Assembly: GCF_019801145.1 (NCBI RefSeq)
Contig: NZ_JAHVJQ010000004.1
Location: forward strand, 248,001 to 312,000
Origin: Leisingera aquaemixtae
GTDB lineage: Bacteria; Pseudomonadota; Alphaproteobacteria; Rhodobacterales; Rhodobacteraceae
Length of the DNA stretch: 64,000 nt
Reading direction: 5' to 3'
Shown here: piece by piece, positions 8,290 to 16,793 of the stretch
Position numbering within the stretch: the first letter of the stretch is position 1
Layout of the letters: each line of letters starts with the position of its first letter
The notes under the pieces: generated by a model
Told to the model about the DNA's origin: nothing
The model's database searches: none
What the model saw: the letters and a program-made list of their open reading frames with translations, nothing else
Translations under genes and position numbers: made by a program

Positions 8290-9072
8290 GTGGCAAAATA
8301 CAGGTTAATGGTGGCGCCCAATGGTGCCCGGCGCGGACGCGGGGATCACCCGGCGCTTCCTGTGACGCCGCAGCAGACGGCGGAAACTGCGGCAGCCTGT
8401 TTTGCGGCCGGGGCCCACGCGCTGCATCTGCATGTGCGTGACGACGAGGGGCGCCATTCATTGGATGCCGGACGCTACGGCGAGGCCCTGGCAGCGGTGC
8501 AGGAGCGCGTGCCGGGGATGGCTGTGCAGATTACCACCGAAAGCGCCGGGATCTATGACGTAGCGGCCCAGCTTGCCTGTCTGGAGGCGCTGCGCCCGGC
8601 GGCGGCCTCTGTCTCAGTGCGGGAAATGGCGCGGGACCCAGGGCTGGCTGCGCGCGCTTATGCGGTGTGCCAGGAAGCAGGCACCCAGGTGCAGCATATC
8701 CTTTATGGCCCCAGCTGCATCGCGCAGCTGCGCCGCTGGTATCGGGGCGGTGTCATTCCGGAAACCATGCGTGACGCGATCTTTGTTCTGGGCAAGTACA
8801 GCCCGCCGGTTCTGGCCCGCCCCGAAGGGCTGGCCGTCTTCCGCGACGCAACCGCAGACCTGTGCCTTAACTGGGCTGTCTGCGCCTTTGGCCGGTATGA
8901 GCAAGCCTGCCTGCTTGCAGCGGTTGCAGCAGGCGGGGATGCGCGAATCGGATTTGAGAATAACATTGAAACACCCGAAGGCGGGCTGCTGGCCGACAAC
9001 GCAGCCTCGGTTGCCGCCTTTGTTCAGGCCGCGCGGGATGCGGGCCATAGCCTCAAGGAGTGCAGATCATGA
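8290..9072 (+). CDS. Beta-keto acid cleavage enzyme (BKACE, DUF849 family)
   Basis: BKACE enzymes are zinc-dependent. They condense a beta-keto acid with acetyl-CoA and split the product into acetoacetate and a new acyl-CoA. The 260-residue protein has the APNGARRGRGDHPALP N-terminal pattern and HLHVRD, which supplies the two zinc-binding histidines. It also has a C-terminal GFENN at the position where many members read GLEDN, so the acidic residue after the zinc-ligand Glu appears to be Asn. I chose GTG 8290 because AGGAG precedes it by 7 bases; 25 further codons upstream are open but lack such a site. Its stop overlaps the next start (ATGA). The substrate is unknown. Confidence 0.85.
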   Translation: MAKYRLMVAPNGARRGRGDHPALPVTPQQTAETAAACFAAGAHALHLHVRDDEGRHSLDAGRYGEALAAVQERVPGMAVQITTESAGIYDVAAQLACLEALRPAAASVSVREMARDPGLAARAYAVCQEAGTQVQHILYGPSCIAQLRRWYRGGVIPETMRDAIFVLGKYSPPVLARPEGLAVFRDATADLCLNWAVCAFGRYEQACLLAAVAAGGDARIGFENNIETPEGGLLADNAASVAAFVQAARDAGHSLKECRS

Positions 9073-10394
9073 GTCACGTTTTTCCCCGCCACACCAAGGC
9101 TGATCTGCCCACCGCGGTATCCGGTGAAGGCTGCTATCTGATCGACGCGGACGGCAAGCGCTATTTCGACGGCTCCGGCGGTGCCGCGGTGTCCTGCCTT
9201 GGCCATTCCGATGCGGATGTCATCAAGGCCGTTCAGGACCAGGTCGGAAAACTGGCCTTTGCCCACACCGGCTTCCTGACTTCAGAACCGGCCGAGGAAC
9301 TGGCGGACCTGCTGGTGGCCAACGCGCCGGGCGACATCGACCGGGTCTATTTCGTGTCCGGCGGGTCTGAGGCCACCGAGGCGGCGATCAAGCTGGCCCG
9401 CCAGTACCACCTTGAGCGCGGCGAGCCGCAGCGCCGCCACATCATCGCCCGCAAGCAAAGCTATCACGGCAACACCCTCGGCGCGCTGGCGGCAGGCGGC
9501 AATGAATGGCGCCGGACCCAGTTCGCGCCTCTGCTGATCGACATCTCCCACATTTCGCCCTGCTATGAATATGTGGGCCGGGCCGACGGCGAGAGCAGCT
9601 ATGACTACGGCCAGCGCGTGGCCAATGAGCTGGAGGCGGAGATCCTGCGCCTTGGGCCTGACACCGTCATGGCCTTCATGGCGGAACCGGTGGTTGGTGC
9701 CACCTCCGGCGCGGTGCCTGCGGTGGAGGGTTACTTCAAGCGCATCCGCGAGATCTGCGACACATACGGCGTGCTGCTGATCCTGGACGAGGTTATGTGC
9801 GGCATGGGCCGGACCGGGCATCTGTTTGCCTGCCAGGCAGATGGCGTCGCGCCGGATATTCTGTGCATCGCCAAGGGGTTGGGTGCGGGCTACCAGCCGA
9901 TCGGCGCGATGCTTTGCACCAAGCAAATTTATGAAGCCATCAAAAATGGCTCCGGCTTCTTCCAGCACGGCCACACCTATATCGGCCATCCGGTGGCGAC
10001 CGCTGCGGGCCTTGCCGTGGTCAAGGCGATGCTGGACCGGGGCCTGGTGCAGCGCTGTGCGGAAATGGGAGAGAAGCTGCAAGCCGCGCTGGAGGACCGT
10101 TTCGGCCAGCATCCAAACGTCGGCGACATCCGCGGCCGCGGGCTGTTCCGCGGGATCGAACTGGTCACCGACCGTGAAACCAAGACCCCGTTCGACCCCG
10201 CGCTGGGACTGGCCGGCAAGATCAAGAAAGCGGCGTTTCAGGCCGGGCTTATCTGCTATCCGATGTCGGGCACCCGCGATGGCCGGAACGGCGACCATAT
10301 CCTGCTGGCACCGCCGTTTATAATTACCGAGGAACAGATCGCGGAGGTGGTGGACAAGCTAGAATCAGCCATCACCCAGTGTTTGCCGCAGTAG
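9069..10394 (+). CDS. Class III aminotransferase, substrate unknown
   Basis: A 441-residue PLP-dependent transaminase of the class III (omega-amino acid:pyruvate) family. The LILDEVMCGMGRTGHLF segment and K269 in IAKGLGAGYQPIGA form the cofactor site. The start is ATG 9069, with AAGGAG 8 bases upstream and a 4-base overlap with the BKACE stop, which implies translational coupling. It is clearly diverged from tpa nearby. The pairing suggests a route in which a beta-amino acid is transaminated to a beta-keto acid that BKACE then cleaves; this is inference. The candidate TauR sites lie in the divergent region shared with tpa. Confidence 0.85.
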   Translation: MSHVFPRHTKADLPTAVSGEGCYLIDADGKRYFDGSGGAAVSCLGHSDADVIKAVQDQVGKLAFAHTGFLTSEPAEELADLLVANAPGDIDRVYFVSGGSEATEAAIKLARQYHLERGEPQRRHIIARKQSYHGNTLGALAAGGNEWRRTQFAPLLIDISHISPCYEYVGRADGESSYDYGQRVANELEAEILRLGPDTVMAFMAEPVVGATSGAVPAVEGYFKRIREICDTYGVLLILDEVMCGMGRTGHLFACQADGVAPDILCIAKGLGAGYQPIGAMLCTKQIYEAIKNGSGFFQHGHTYIGHPVATAAGLAVVKAMLDRGLVQRCAEMGEKLQAALEDRFGQHPNVGDIRGRGLFRGIELVTDRETKTPFDPALGLAGKIKKAAFQAGLICYPMSGTRDGRNGDHILLAPPFIITEEQIAEVVDKLESAITQCLPQ

Positions 10395-10416
10395 TAGCCC
10401 CGAACAACGAGAACGC

Positions 10417-10437
10417 CGCCCGGCCGCTGGCCGGGCG
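10417..10437. terminator. GC-rich hairpin between convergent genes
   Basis: CGCCCGGCC-GCT-GGCCGGGCG forms a perfect 9-bp stem with a 3-base loop, between the aminotransferase stop (10394) and the stop of the converging DsbA-like gene (10444). There is no clear T tract on either side. Its location is that of a transcription terminator or RNA-stabilising stem. A nearly identical stem ends phnM at 37659. Confidence 0.5.
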
Positions 10438-10443
10438 CTGCCA

Positions 10444-11112
10444 TCAGGCAAAGGTGTTTCCGGTGTATCCGAGCTGTTCAAGAATGCTGGCGTAAGTCTC
10501 GACGCCTTGCGCGCCGGTCACCAGATGGCGGCCGCTGAACACCATGGCTGGAACGCCGCGGATACCCTGGCTTACCCAAAACGTCTCGCGCTGGCGCACG
10601 CTGTCAGCATGTTTGCCGTTTTCCAGCGATGCGCGGGCTTCTCGGCCGTCAAGGCCAAGGCGATCTGCGGCTTCTACCAGCACATCAATATCCGAGACAT
10701 TCTGGCGATCGGTGAAATAGGCTTTCAGCAGCGCCTGTTTCATCTCATGGCCCTTGCGGCGCACTTCTGCCCATTCGATCAGTTGATGCGCTTGGAACGT
10801 GTTGTAGATCCGCATGCCGTCAAAGAAGCGAAAGGTGAAACCCAGGGGTTCACCCAGTTCGGTCAACTGTGCCCGCACCTGTGCCGATTGCTCTGTCGTG
10901 CTGCCATACTTCGCCGCCAGATGCTCCCGCAGGTCCTCGCCCTCGGGTGCCATATCGGGGTTCAGTTCAAACGGCTGCCAGTGGATGTCCAGGGTCACCC
11001 CGGCGCGGCGGGCGGCAAAGGCGAGCTGGCTGTAGCCCACGGCGCACCACGGGCACACGACGTCTGAGACTATATCGACGCGAAGGGCAGGGCGGGGTTC
11101 ACTGGCGGGCAT
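10444..11112 (-). CDS. DsbA family oxidoreductase, FrnE-like
   Basis: A 222-residue thioredoxin-fold protein with the active-site motif CPWC at C20-C23 in VSDVVCPWCAVGY, and no signal peptide, so it should be cytoplasmic. The C-terminal GVPAMVFSGRHLVTGAQ segment carries the conserved cis-proline and the pattern of the FrnE/2-hydroxychromene-2-carboxylate isomerase-like subgroup. It probably catalyses thiol-disulfide exchange or a glutathione-dependent reaction; the partner is unknown. I chose ATG 11112, with AAGGAC about 8 bases upstream. The reading frame stays open to 11295, but that extension looks unrelated to the family. Confidence 0.85.
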   Translation of the reverse strand: MPASEPRPALRVDIVSDVVCPWCAVGYSQLAFAARRAGVTLDIHWQPFELNPDMAPEGEDLREHLAAKYGSTTEQSAQVRAQLTELGEPLGFTFRFFDGMRIYNTFQAHQLIEWAEVRRKGHEMKQALLKAYFTDRQNVSDIDVLVEAADRLGLDGREARASLENGKHADSVRQRETFWVSQGIRGVPAMVFSGRHLVTGAQGVETYASILEQLGYTGNTFA

Positions 11113-11309
11113 GAGGCTGGTCCTTGGCGTTTCGGTGCATTCAGGACACATGGGGGCCGCAGCGCTGTAAAGCAACCGCGGGCGCCGCCAACGCGGCCCA
11201 TGGCCAAGCCTCAATCCCCATTGCGGGTGGAGGCGTTTAATATTGACGGCGCGCGATACGGCCGCACAGTTGAGGGCATCCGCCCTGGCTGCCACTGGAG
11301 AAAACCGTC

Positions 11310-12341
11310 ATGATCCTGAACCCTGATTGCCTGCCGGATTTTCCCCGCGCCAGACTGATGGCGCAACCCACTCCGCTGGAGCGGCTGGAGAGGTTGTCCA
11401 AGGAGTTGGAAATAGATCTTTGGATCAAACGGGACGATCTGACGGGTCTCAGTTTTGGCGGCAACAAGACCCGGCAGCTGGAATTCTACCTGGGTGCAGC
11501 GGTTGCGGAACAGGCGGATACCATTCTGATTACCGGTGCGGTGCAATCGAATTTTGCCCGCACCGCCGCTGCGGCCGCGTCGAAACTGGGGATGCAGGCC
11601 ATTCTCCAGCGTGAAGAGCGGGTCCCGGGGATGGACCCGCTCTACTACCGCTCGGGCAATATCTTCCTGTCGGACATTCTGGGCGCAGAAGGCATGGGCT
11701 ACCCGGAGGGCGAGGATGAAGCCGGGGCTGACGCGGCGCTGGAGGCGCGGGCAGAGGAGCTGCGGGCGGCTGGCCGTACCCCCTATATTATTCCGCTCGG
11801 CCTGGGGCATCCGCCTTTGGGCGCTCTGGGCTATGTGCTGGGCGCCGCGGAGCTGGCGGCTCAGATCGGCGGCTTTGATGCGGCTGTGGTTCCTTCTGGC
11901 AGCGGGGCGACCCACGGCGGCTTCCTGACCGGCGTCCGCCGCGCGGGCATCACTGCACCTGTTTACGGGGTCTGCGTCCGTCGGGATGCGCAGCAGCAAC
12001 GAACACGTCTGGACCGGGTAACAGCGGATCTGGCGGATCTTATGGGGGGCCAACGGCTGTTTGGGAATGCGGACATCCTTACTTGGGATGGGGCGCTGGC
12101 GCCGGGATACGGGCGCACCGGTGCAGCGGTCCGGAAGGCTCTCCAGTACATGGCACGGGCGGAGGGAGTTTTGCTGGATCCGGTTTATTCAGCCAAAACC
12201 TTTGCCGGCCTTCTGGGCCTGCTGGCCGAGGGCGTCATCAGCAAAGGGCAGAAGGTGCTGTTGTTGCATACCGGAGGGCTGCCAGCACTGTTCGCTTATC
12301 AAAACGAACTGGGCTTCGGAGGCAGTGAAGGGGCCTCCTGA
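11310..12341 (+). CDS. D-cysteine desulfhydrase / L-cysteate sulfo-lyase family PLP enzyme
   Basis: A fold-type II PLP enzyme of 343 residues in the family of D-cysteine desulfhydrase, ACC deaminase and L-cysteate sulfo-lyase (CuyA). The PLP lysine is K53 in SFGGNKTRQLEF. It is followed by TGAVQSNFART (the substrate-carboxylate loop) and a PSGSGATHGGF phosphate-binding loop. Members release ammonia with pyruvate and sulfide, pyruvate and sulfite, or 2-oxobutyrate, depending on the substrate. The nearby taurine genes make CuyA-type cysteate desulfonation worth considering, but no residue I can see separates it from D-cysteine desulfhydrase. Confidence 0.85.
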   Translation: MILNPDCLPDFPRARLMAQPTPLERLERLSKELEIDLWIKRDDLTGLSFGGNKTRQLEFYLGAAVAEQADTILITGAVQSNFARTAAAAASKLGMQAILQREERVPGMDPLYYRSGNIFLSDILGAEGMGYPEGEDEAGADAALEARAEELRAAGRTPYIIPLGLGHPPLGALGYVLGAAELAAQIGGFDAAVVPSGSGATHGGFLTGVRRAGITAPVYGVCVRRDAQQQRTRLDRVTADLADLMGGQRLFGNADILTWDGALAPGYGRTGAAVRKALQYMARAEGVLLDPVYSAKTFAGLLGLLAEGVISKGQKVLLLHTGGLPALFAYQNELGFGGSEGAS

Positions 12342-12384
12342 CGCCGCCCTGCAACGCCTCTTGCAAGGCCGGTAGATTTGAAAT

Positions 12385-13035
12385 TCAGCCTTTGCCCAGT
12401 TCACTTGCTTCCCTTGCCAGGTCTTCAATTTCGCTCCAGTTGCCGGCCTGGACCAGATCCTTGGGCGCGACCCAGCTGCCGCCGGCGCAGACCACATTGC
12501 CCAAGCTCAGGTAGCTTTCGGCATTGGCGGGTGTGATGCCGCCAGTGGGGCAGAAGGAGATCTGCGGCAATGGTGCACCGATGGCCTTGAGCGCAGGTGC
12601 GCCGCCGGAGGCTTCTGCCGGGAAGAATTTCAGCATACCGTAGCCGCGGGCCAGCAGGCGCATCGCCTCAGTGGCGGTCGCCGCGCCCGGCAAGAGCGGC
12701 AGGCCGATCGATTCACATGCGTCCAGAAGGTAATCCGTGGCGCCCGGCGAGACGCCGAACTGGGCGCCAGCCTCCTTGGCGGCTTCGGCGTCCTTCGGGG
12801 TGATCAGCGTGCCGGCCCCGACAACGCCGCCTTTCACCTGAGCCATCTCGCGGATCACGTCCAGCGCGGCGCCGGTGCGGAGGGTGACTTCCAATGCGGG
12901 CAGCCCGCCTGCCACCAGTGCTTCGGCAAGGGGGCGGGCATGGGCCGCGTCCTCAACCACCAGCACCGGCATCACCGGTGCCAGGGCGCAAATTTCGCAG
13001 GTGCGCAGGCTGGCGTCCTGAGGGGTAATCCGCAT
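12385..13035 (-). CDS. eda: KDPG aldolase (2-dehydro-3-deoxy-phosphogluconate aldolase)
   Basis: Splits 2-keto-3-deoxy-6-phosphogluconate into pyruvate and glyceraldehyde 3-phosphate, the last step of the Entner-Doudoroff pathway. The 216-residue TIM-barrel protein has the catalytic Glu E49 in LEVTLRT and the Schiff-base Lys K136 in LKFFPAE. CPTGGI, the phosphate-binding loop, follows. It lies 3 bp downstream of edd and is probably cotranscribed with edd and zwf. Confidence 0.96.
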   Translation of the reverse strand: MRITPQDASLRTCEICALAPVMPVLVVEDAAHARPLAEALVAGGLPALEVTLRTGAALDVIREMAQVKGGVVGAGTLITPKDAEAAKEAGAQFGVSPGATDYLLDACESIGLPLLPGAATATEAMRLLARGYGMLKFFPAEASGGAPALKAIGAPLPQISFCPTGGITPANAESYLSLGNVVCAGGSWVAPKDLVQAGNWSEIEDLAREASELGKG

Positions 13036-13038
13036 CTA

Positions 13039-14847
13039 TCAAACTCCAAATACGCTGGCGCCTTCGTCGGCTGAGGCAACCGAGCGGCGGAACAGGGAAA
13101 ACAGCTCGCGGCCGGTGCCGTGCTGATAGGCGCTGAGGTCGGCGGTGGCGGCTTCGCGCTCGAGCGCGCCTTCCGTCAAGATTTCTAATGTGCCCTTCAC
13201 CGCATCTAGCCGCAGCAAATCGCCGTCCCGGATCCGGGCAATCGGGCCGCCGTCCAGGGCTTCAGGGACCACATGGATCGCCGCCGGGATTTTGCCGGAG
13301 GCGCCGGACATCCGCCCGTCGGTGACCAGCGCCACCTTCTGGCCGCGGCCCTGAAGGATGCCGAGGAACGGCGTCAGACTGTGCAGTTCCGGCATGCCGT
13401 TGGCCTTGGGGCCCTGGAAGCGCACCACCACGATCACGTCGCTGGTCAGTTCGCCTGCCTTGAAGGCGGCCTTGGCTTCTTCCTGATCGTGAAAGACCCG
13501 GGCGGGGGCTTCGACCACTTGGTGCTCTTTTGCGACCGCCGAGACCTTGATCACCGCGGTGCCCAGATTGCCGGTCAGCCGCTTTAGCCCGCCGGTCTTC
13601 TGGAACGGTGCATCCGCAGGGCGTAGCACCGCGTCATTCAGGCTTTGCCCCGGGCCGGGGCGGAAGGTGAGCCCGTCCTCCGACAGAAATGGCTCCTGCG
13701 TATAGGTCTCCAGCCCTTCACCCGCGACTGTCCGGGTGTCCGGGTGCAGAAGCCCCGCTTTCAGCAGCTCGCCAATCATGTAGCCCAGCCCGCCTGCGGC
13801 GTGGAAATGGTTCACGTCGGCCAAGCCATTGGGATAAACTTTCGCCAGCAGCGGCACAGCCTCCGAGAGTTCCGCAAAATCCTGCCAGTCGAGGAGAATG
13901 CCGCCCGCCCGCGCCATGGCAATGAGGTGGATCAGCAGGTTGGTGGAGCCGCCGGTGGCCATCAGCCCAACGATGCCGTTGGCATAGGCTTTCTCGTCCA
14001 GCACGTCGCAGACCGGGGTGTAGTTGTTGCCCAGAGCGCTGAGCGACAGCGCTCGCTTGGCACCCTCAACCGTCAACGCCTCGCGCAGGGGCGTGCCGGG
14101 ATTGACGAAAGAGGACCCGGGCAGATGCAGCCCCATGAACTCCATCAGCATCTGGTTGGTGTTGGCAGTGCCGTAGAAGGTGCAGGTGCCGGGGCCGTGG
14201 TAGGCGGCCATTTCTGCCTTCAGCAGCTCCTCGCGGGTGACTTCCCCGGCGGCAAATTTCTGGCGGATATGCGCCTTTTCGTCATTGGCCAAGCCGCTGG
14301 TCATCGGTCCTGCGGGCAGGAACACCGCCGGGATATGGCCAAAGGCCTGGGCGCCGATCACCAGTCCGGGCACGATCTTGTCGCAGACACCGAGGAACAC
14401 CGCGGCATCGAACACATTGTGGCTGAGCGCGACGCCCGTCGCCATGGCGATGGTGTCGCGGGAGAACAGGCTCAGCTCCATGCCGGCCTCGCCCTGGGTG
14501 ACGCCGTCGCACATCGCAGGCACCCCGCCCGCTACCTGCGCTGTGCCGCCCGCCTTGCGAACGGCATCGCGGATCAATGCGGGGTAGGTCTCAAACGGCT
14601 GATGCGCCGACAGCATGTCGTTGTAGGCGGTGACGATCCCCAGATGCCCCTTGCTGCCAGCCGCCAGCGTTTGCTGGTCTGCACCGGTGGCGGCATAGGC
14701 GTGGGCCTGGCCGGAGCAGCTGAGATGCGCCCGGGCCGGGCCCTTGCCCTTTGCGGCGCGCATCCGATCCAAGTAGGCGGCGCGGGTCGCCTCGCTGCGG
14801 AGGATGATGCGCTCCGTGACTGCGGCCAGTGTGGAATTCAGAGTCAT
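13039..14847 (-). CDS. edd: 6-Phosphogluconate dehydratase
   Basis: Dehydrates 6-phosphogluconate to KDPG using an iron-sulfur cluster (IlvD/Edd family). The 602-residue length is normal. [16 protein letters not shown] near residue 45, [20 protein letters not shown] and VCDKIVPG supply the conserved cluster cysteines. [19 protein letters not shown] near the C terminus is the family signature. I chose ATG 14847, with AAAGG 8 bases upstream. A TTG six codons earlier is a poorer start. The gap to zwf is 48 bp. Confidence 0.96.
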   Translation of the reverse strand: MTLNSTLAAVTERIILRSEATRAAYLDRMRAAKGKGPARAHLSCSGQAHAYAATGADQQTLAAGSKGHLGIVTAYNDMLSAHQPFETYPALIRDAVRKAGGTAQVAGGVPAMCDGVTQGEAGMELSLFSRDTIAMATGVALSHNVFDAAVFLGVCDKIVPGLVIGAQAFGHIPAVFLPAGPMTSGLANDEKAHIRQKFAAGEVTREELLKAEMAAYHGPGTCTFYGTANTNQMLMEFMGLHLPGSSFVNPGTPLREALTVEGAKRALSLSALGNNYTPVCDVLDEKAYANGIVGLMATGGSTNLLIHLIAMARAGGILLDWQDFAELSEAVPLLAKVYPNGLADVNHFHAAGGLGYMIGELLKAGLLHPDTRTVAGEGLETYTQEPFLSEDGLTFRPGPGQSLNDAVLRPADAPFQKTGGLKRLTGNLGTAVIKVSAVAKEHQVVEAPARVFHDQEEAKAAFKAGELTSDVIVVVRFQGPKANGMPELHSLTPFLGILQGRGQKVALVTDGRMSGASGKIPAAIHVVPEALDGGPIARIRDGDLLRLDAVKGTLEILTEGALEREAATADLSAYQHGTGRELFSLFRRSVASADEGASVFGV

Positions 14848-14895
14848 GTCGTGCCTTTGCTGCAAATTGCGAGGGCGTAGGGGAGGGCTGCCATC

Positions 14896-16344
14896 TTAGG
14901 CTCCAATGCTGCGCCAGCGGCGGCCGTCGCGGTGGATCAGCAGCAGGGAATCGTCGGGACCGGAACTGCCGCTGTCATAGGGTTGCGGTGTGTCGCCCGC
15001 GTCCTGCCAGCCGGCGATGATCGGATCGGCCCAGGCCCAGGCAGCCTCAACCTCGTCGCCGCGCATGAACAGGGTCTGGTTCCCGCGGATGACATCCATG
15101 ATCAGACGCTCATAGGCGTCCTGCGGGCGCCCTGATTCCGGCAGCTCGTCGGCGAAGGTCATGTCCAGATTGGCGCCGGTGAGGCGCATGCCGCCGGGGC
15201 CAGGGTCCTTGATTGTGGTTTTCAGCGTGATGCCTTCATCGGGCTGCAGCCGGATCACCAGCACATTGCCATGCACAGGCCCCGAGCCTTCGAAGATGTT
15301 GTGCGGTGGGTCGCGGAAGTAGACGGCGATCTCGCTCACCCGCTCGCGCAGGCACTTGCCGGTGCGCAGGTAGAACGGAGTGCCGGCCCAGCGCCAGTTC
15401 GCCACCTCCACCTTGAGCGCGATGTAGCTTTCGGTGCGGCTGGCGGCATTGCCCGCGTGATCGCGGTAGCCACTGCCGCCCTTGCCGCGGTACTGGCCGC
15501 GGGCAATGCTTGCTTGCGCCACCGGGCGCAGTGCCTCGATCACTTTGACCTTCTCGTCCCGCACCGCGTTGGGGGTGAACTGCGCCGGCGGCTCCATCGC
15601 GGTCAGGCATAGAAGCTGCATCAGGTGGTTCTGCACCATGTCCCGCATGGCGCCTGATTTATCGTAGTATTCACCGCGGCCCTCGACACCGATGCTTTCG
15701 GCCACAGTGATCTGCACATGGTCGATGTGGGAAGAATTCCAGAGCGGCTCGAACAGCGAGTTTGCAAAGCGCAGCGCCATCAGGTTCTGCACCGTCTCCT
15801 TGCCCAGATAATGGTCGATCCGGTAGATCTGCTGTTCTTCAAAATGCTCACGCAGCGCTGCGTTCAGCGCCTGGGCAGAGGCGAGGTCGTGGCCGAAGGG
15901 TTTTTCCAGCACAATGCGGCTGTCTGGCGTGGTGATGCCGGTTTCACTGAGGCGGCGGGCGATGTCCGTGAACAATGACGGGCCGACCGATAGGTAAAAT
16001 GCACGCACGGCGTCGTCACGCAGTTTTCCGCGGATCTCATCCCAGCCTGCGTCTCCGCGGGCATCGACCGCGGCGTAGTCCAGAAGCGCGGTGAAGGCAG
16101 CGATCTCTTCCGGGGTGGTTTCAACATCCTGGCCGAACTCGCGGACGGCCTCTGCGGTTTGGCTGCGGAACTCTTCTGCTGTCAACTCGCTGCGCGAAGT
16201 GCCGATGATCCGGCAGTCACTGCTGAACTGGCCGATTTGAAACCGGTGGAACAAGGCGGGCAGGATCTTGCGGCGGGCAAGGTCGCCAGTCGCGCCGAAC
16301 AGCACGAGGTCAAAGGGATCGACAGGAATGACGCGGGAAACCAT
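14896..16344 (-). CDS. zwf: Glucose-6-phosphate 1-dehydrogenase
   Basis: Oxidises glucose 6-phosphate to 6-phosphogluconolactone with NAD(P). The 482-residue protein has the Rossmann motif FGATGDLARRK (about residues 15-25) and the active-site motif RIDHYLGKE. I take ATG 16344 (MVSRVIPVDPFDL) as the start, because that N terminus matches alphaproteobacterial Zwf; the frame is open further upstream. It heads a zwf-edd-eda operon. No 6-phosphogluconolactonase gene is present between zwf and edd, where related bacteria often carry pgl, so that gene must lie elsewhere. Confidence 0.95.
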   Translation of the reverse strand: MVSRVIPVDPFDLVLFGATGDLARRKILPALFHRFQIGQFSSDCRIIGTSRSELTAEEFRSQTAEAVREFGQDVETTPEEIAAFTALLDYAAVDARGDAGWDEIRGKLRDDAVRAFYLSVGPSLFTDIARRLSETGITTPDSRIVLEKPFGHDLASAQALNAALREHFEEQQIYRIDHYLGKETVQNLMALRFANSLFEPLWNSSHIDHVQITVAESIGVEGRGEYYDKSGAMRDMVQNHLMQLLCLTAMEPPAQFTPNAVRDEKVKVIEALRPVAQASIARGQYRGKGGSGYRDHAGNAASRTESYIALKVEVANWRWAGTPFYLRTGKCLRERVSEIAVYFRDPPHNIFEGSGPVHGNVLVIRLQPDEGITLKTTIKDPGPGGMRLTGANLDMTFADELPESGRPQDAYERLIMDVIRGNQTLFMRGDEVEAAWAWADPIIAGWQDAGDTPQPYDSGSSGPDDSLLLIHRDGRRWRSIGA

Positions 16345-16449
16345 TGATTTTACATCGCTGTTCCTTGGGGGCTGCAGAGCCAGGCTATTGTGCCGCCTGG
16401 GGAGGGGGAATTCAATTGCTCCTGCTGGCACGCGGCCGGTGAAAGTTCC

Positions 16450-16461
16450 GTTATCGATAAC
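16450..16461. promoter_or_regulatory. Palindrome upstream of zwf, candidate operator
   Basis: GTTATCGATAAC is a perfect 12-bp palindrome 106 bp upstream of the zwf start, in the 449-bp region divergent between zwf and the CocE-type gene. No gene is supported in this region. Near 16704-16716 there is also a short TTAC-N6-GTAA repeat on the hydrolase side. The palindrome may bind a sugar-responsive regulator of zwf-edd-eda, but I cannot assign a family. Confidence 0.35.
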
Positions 16462-16793
16462 ATGAGGTTTCCTGCAGGGCTACAGGAAGTTTTCCTTTTG
16501 CTTCGCCGGGTGAAAAAAAGTCCGACACGCTGCCGGTTGCTTTGCTGCAATTCGAAATCTGCGGAACGCATAAGCGTTTTGGGCGCCCATATTTTTTCAC
16601 ATTGAGTAGGGCGTGCGGCATCGGCTGTTAGCTTGCCCGGATAATCAAACCGGGTCGAGACAGCCTTTCGCGATTTAGCTGCGGGTTCGCGTACATTCGC
16701 TTACATCTGCGTAAAGGCGCACACTTCCCGTGGCCGTGGATTTGGGGAATGAATGTGGCAAGGCAGAAACCAAAATCAATTAGGACATCCTCA

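Noticed and set aside
8096-8461. A 121-codon minus-strand frame upstream of tpa
   Set aside because: It crosses the BKACE start and the candidate TauR sites, is Pro/Arg-rich in a way typical of non-coding GC-rich frames, and has no known motif.
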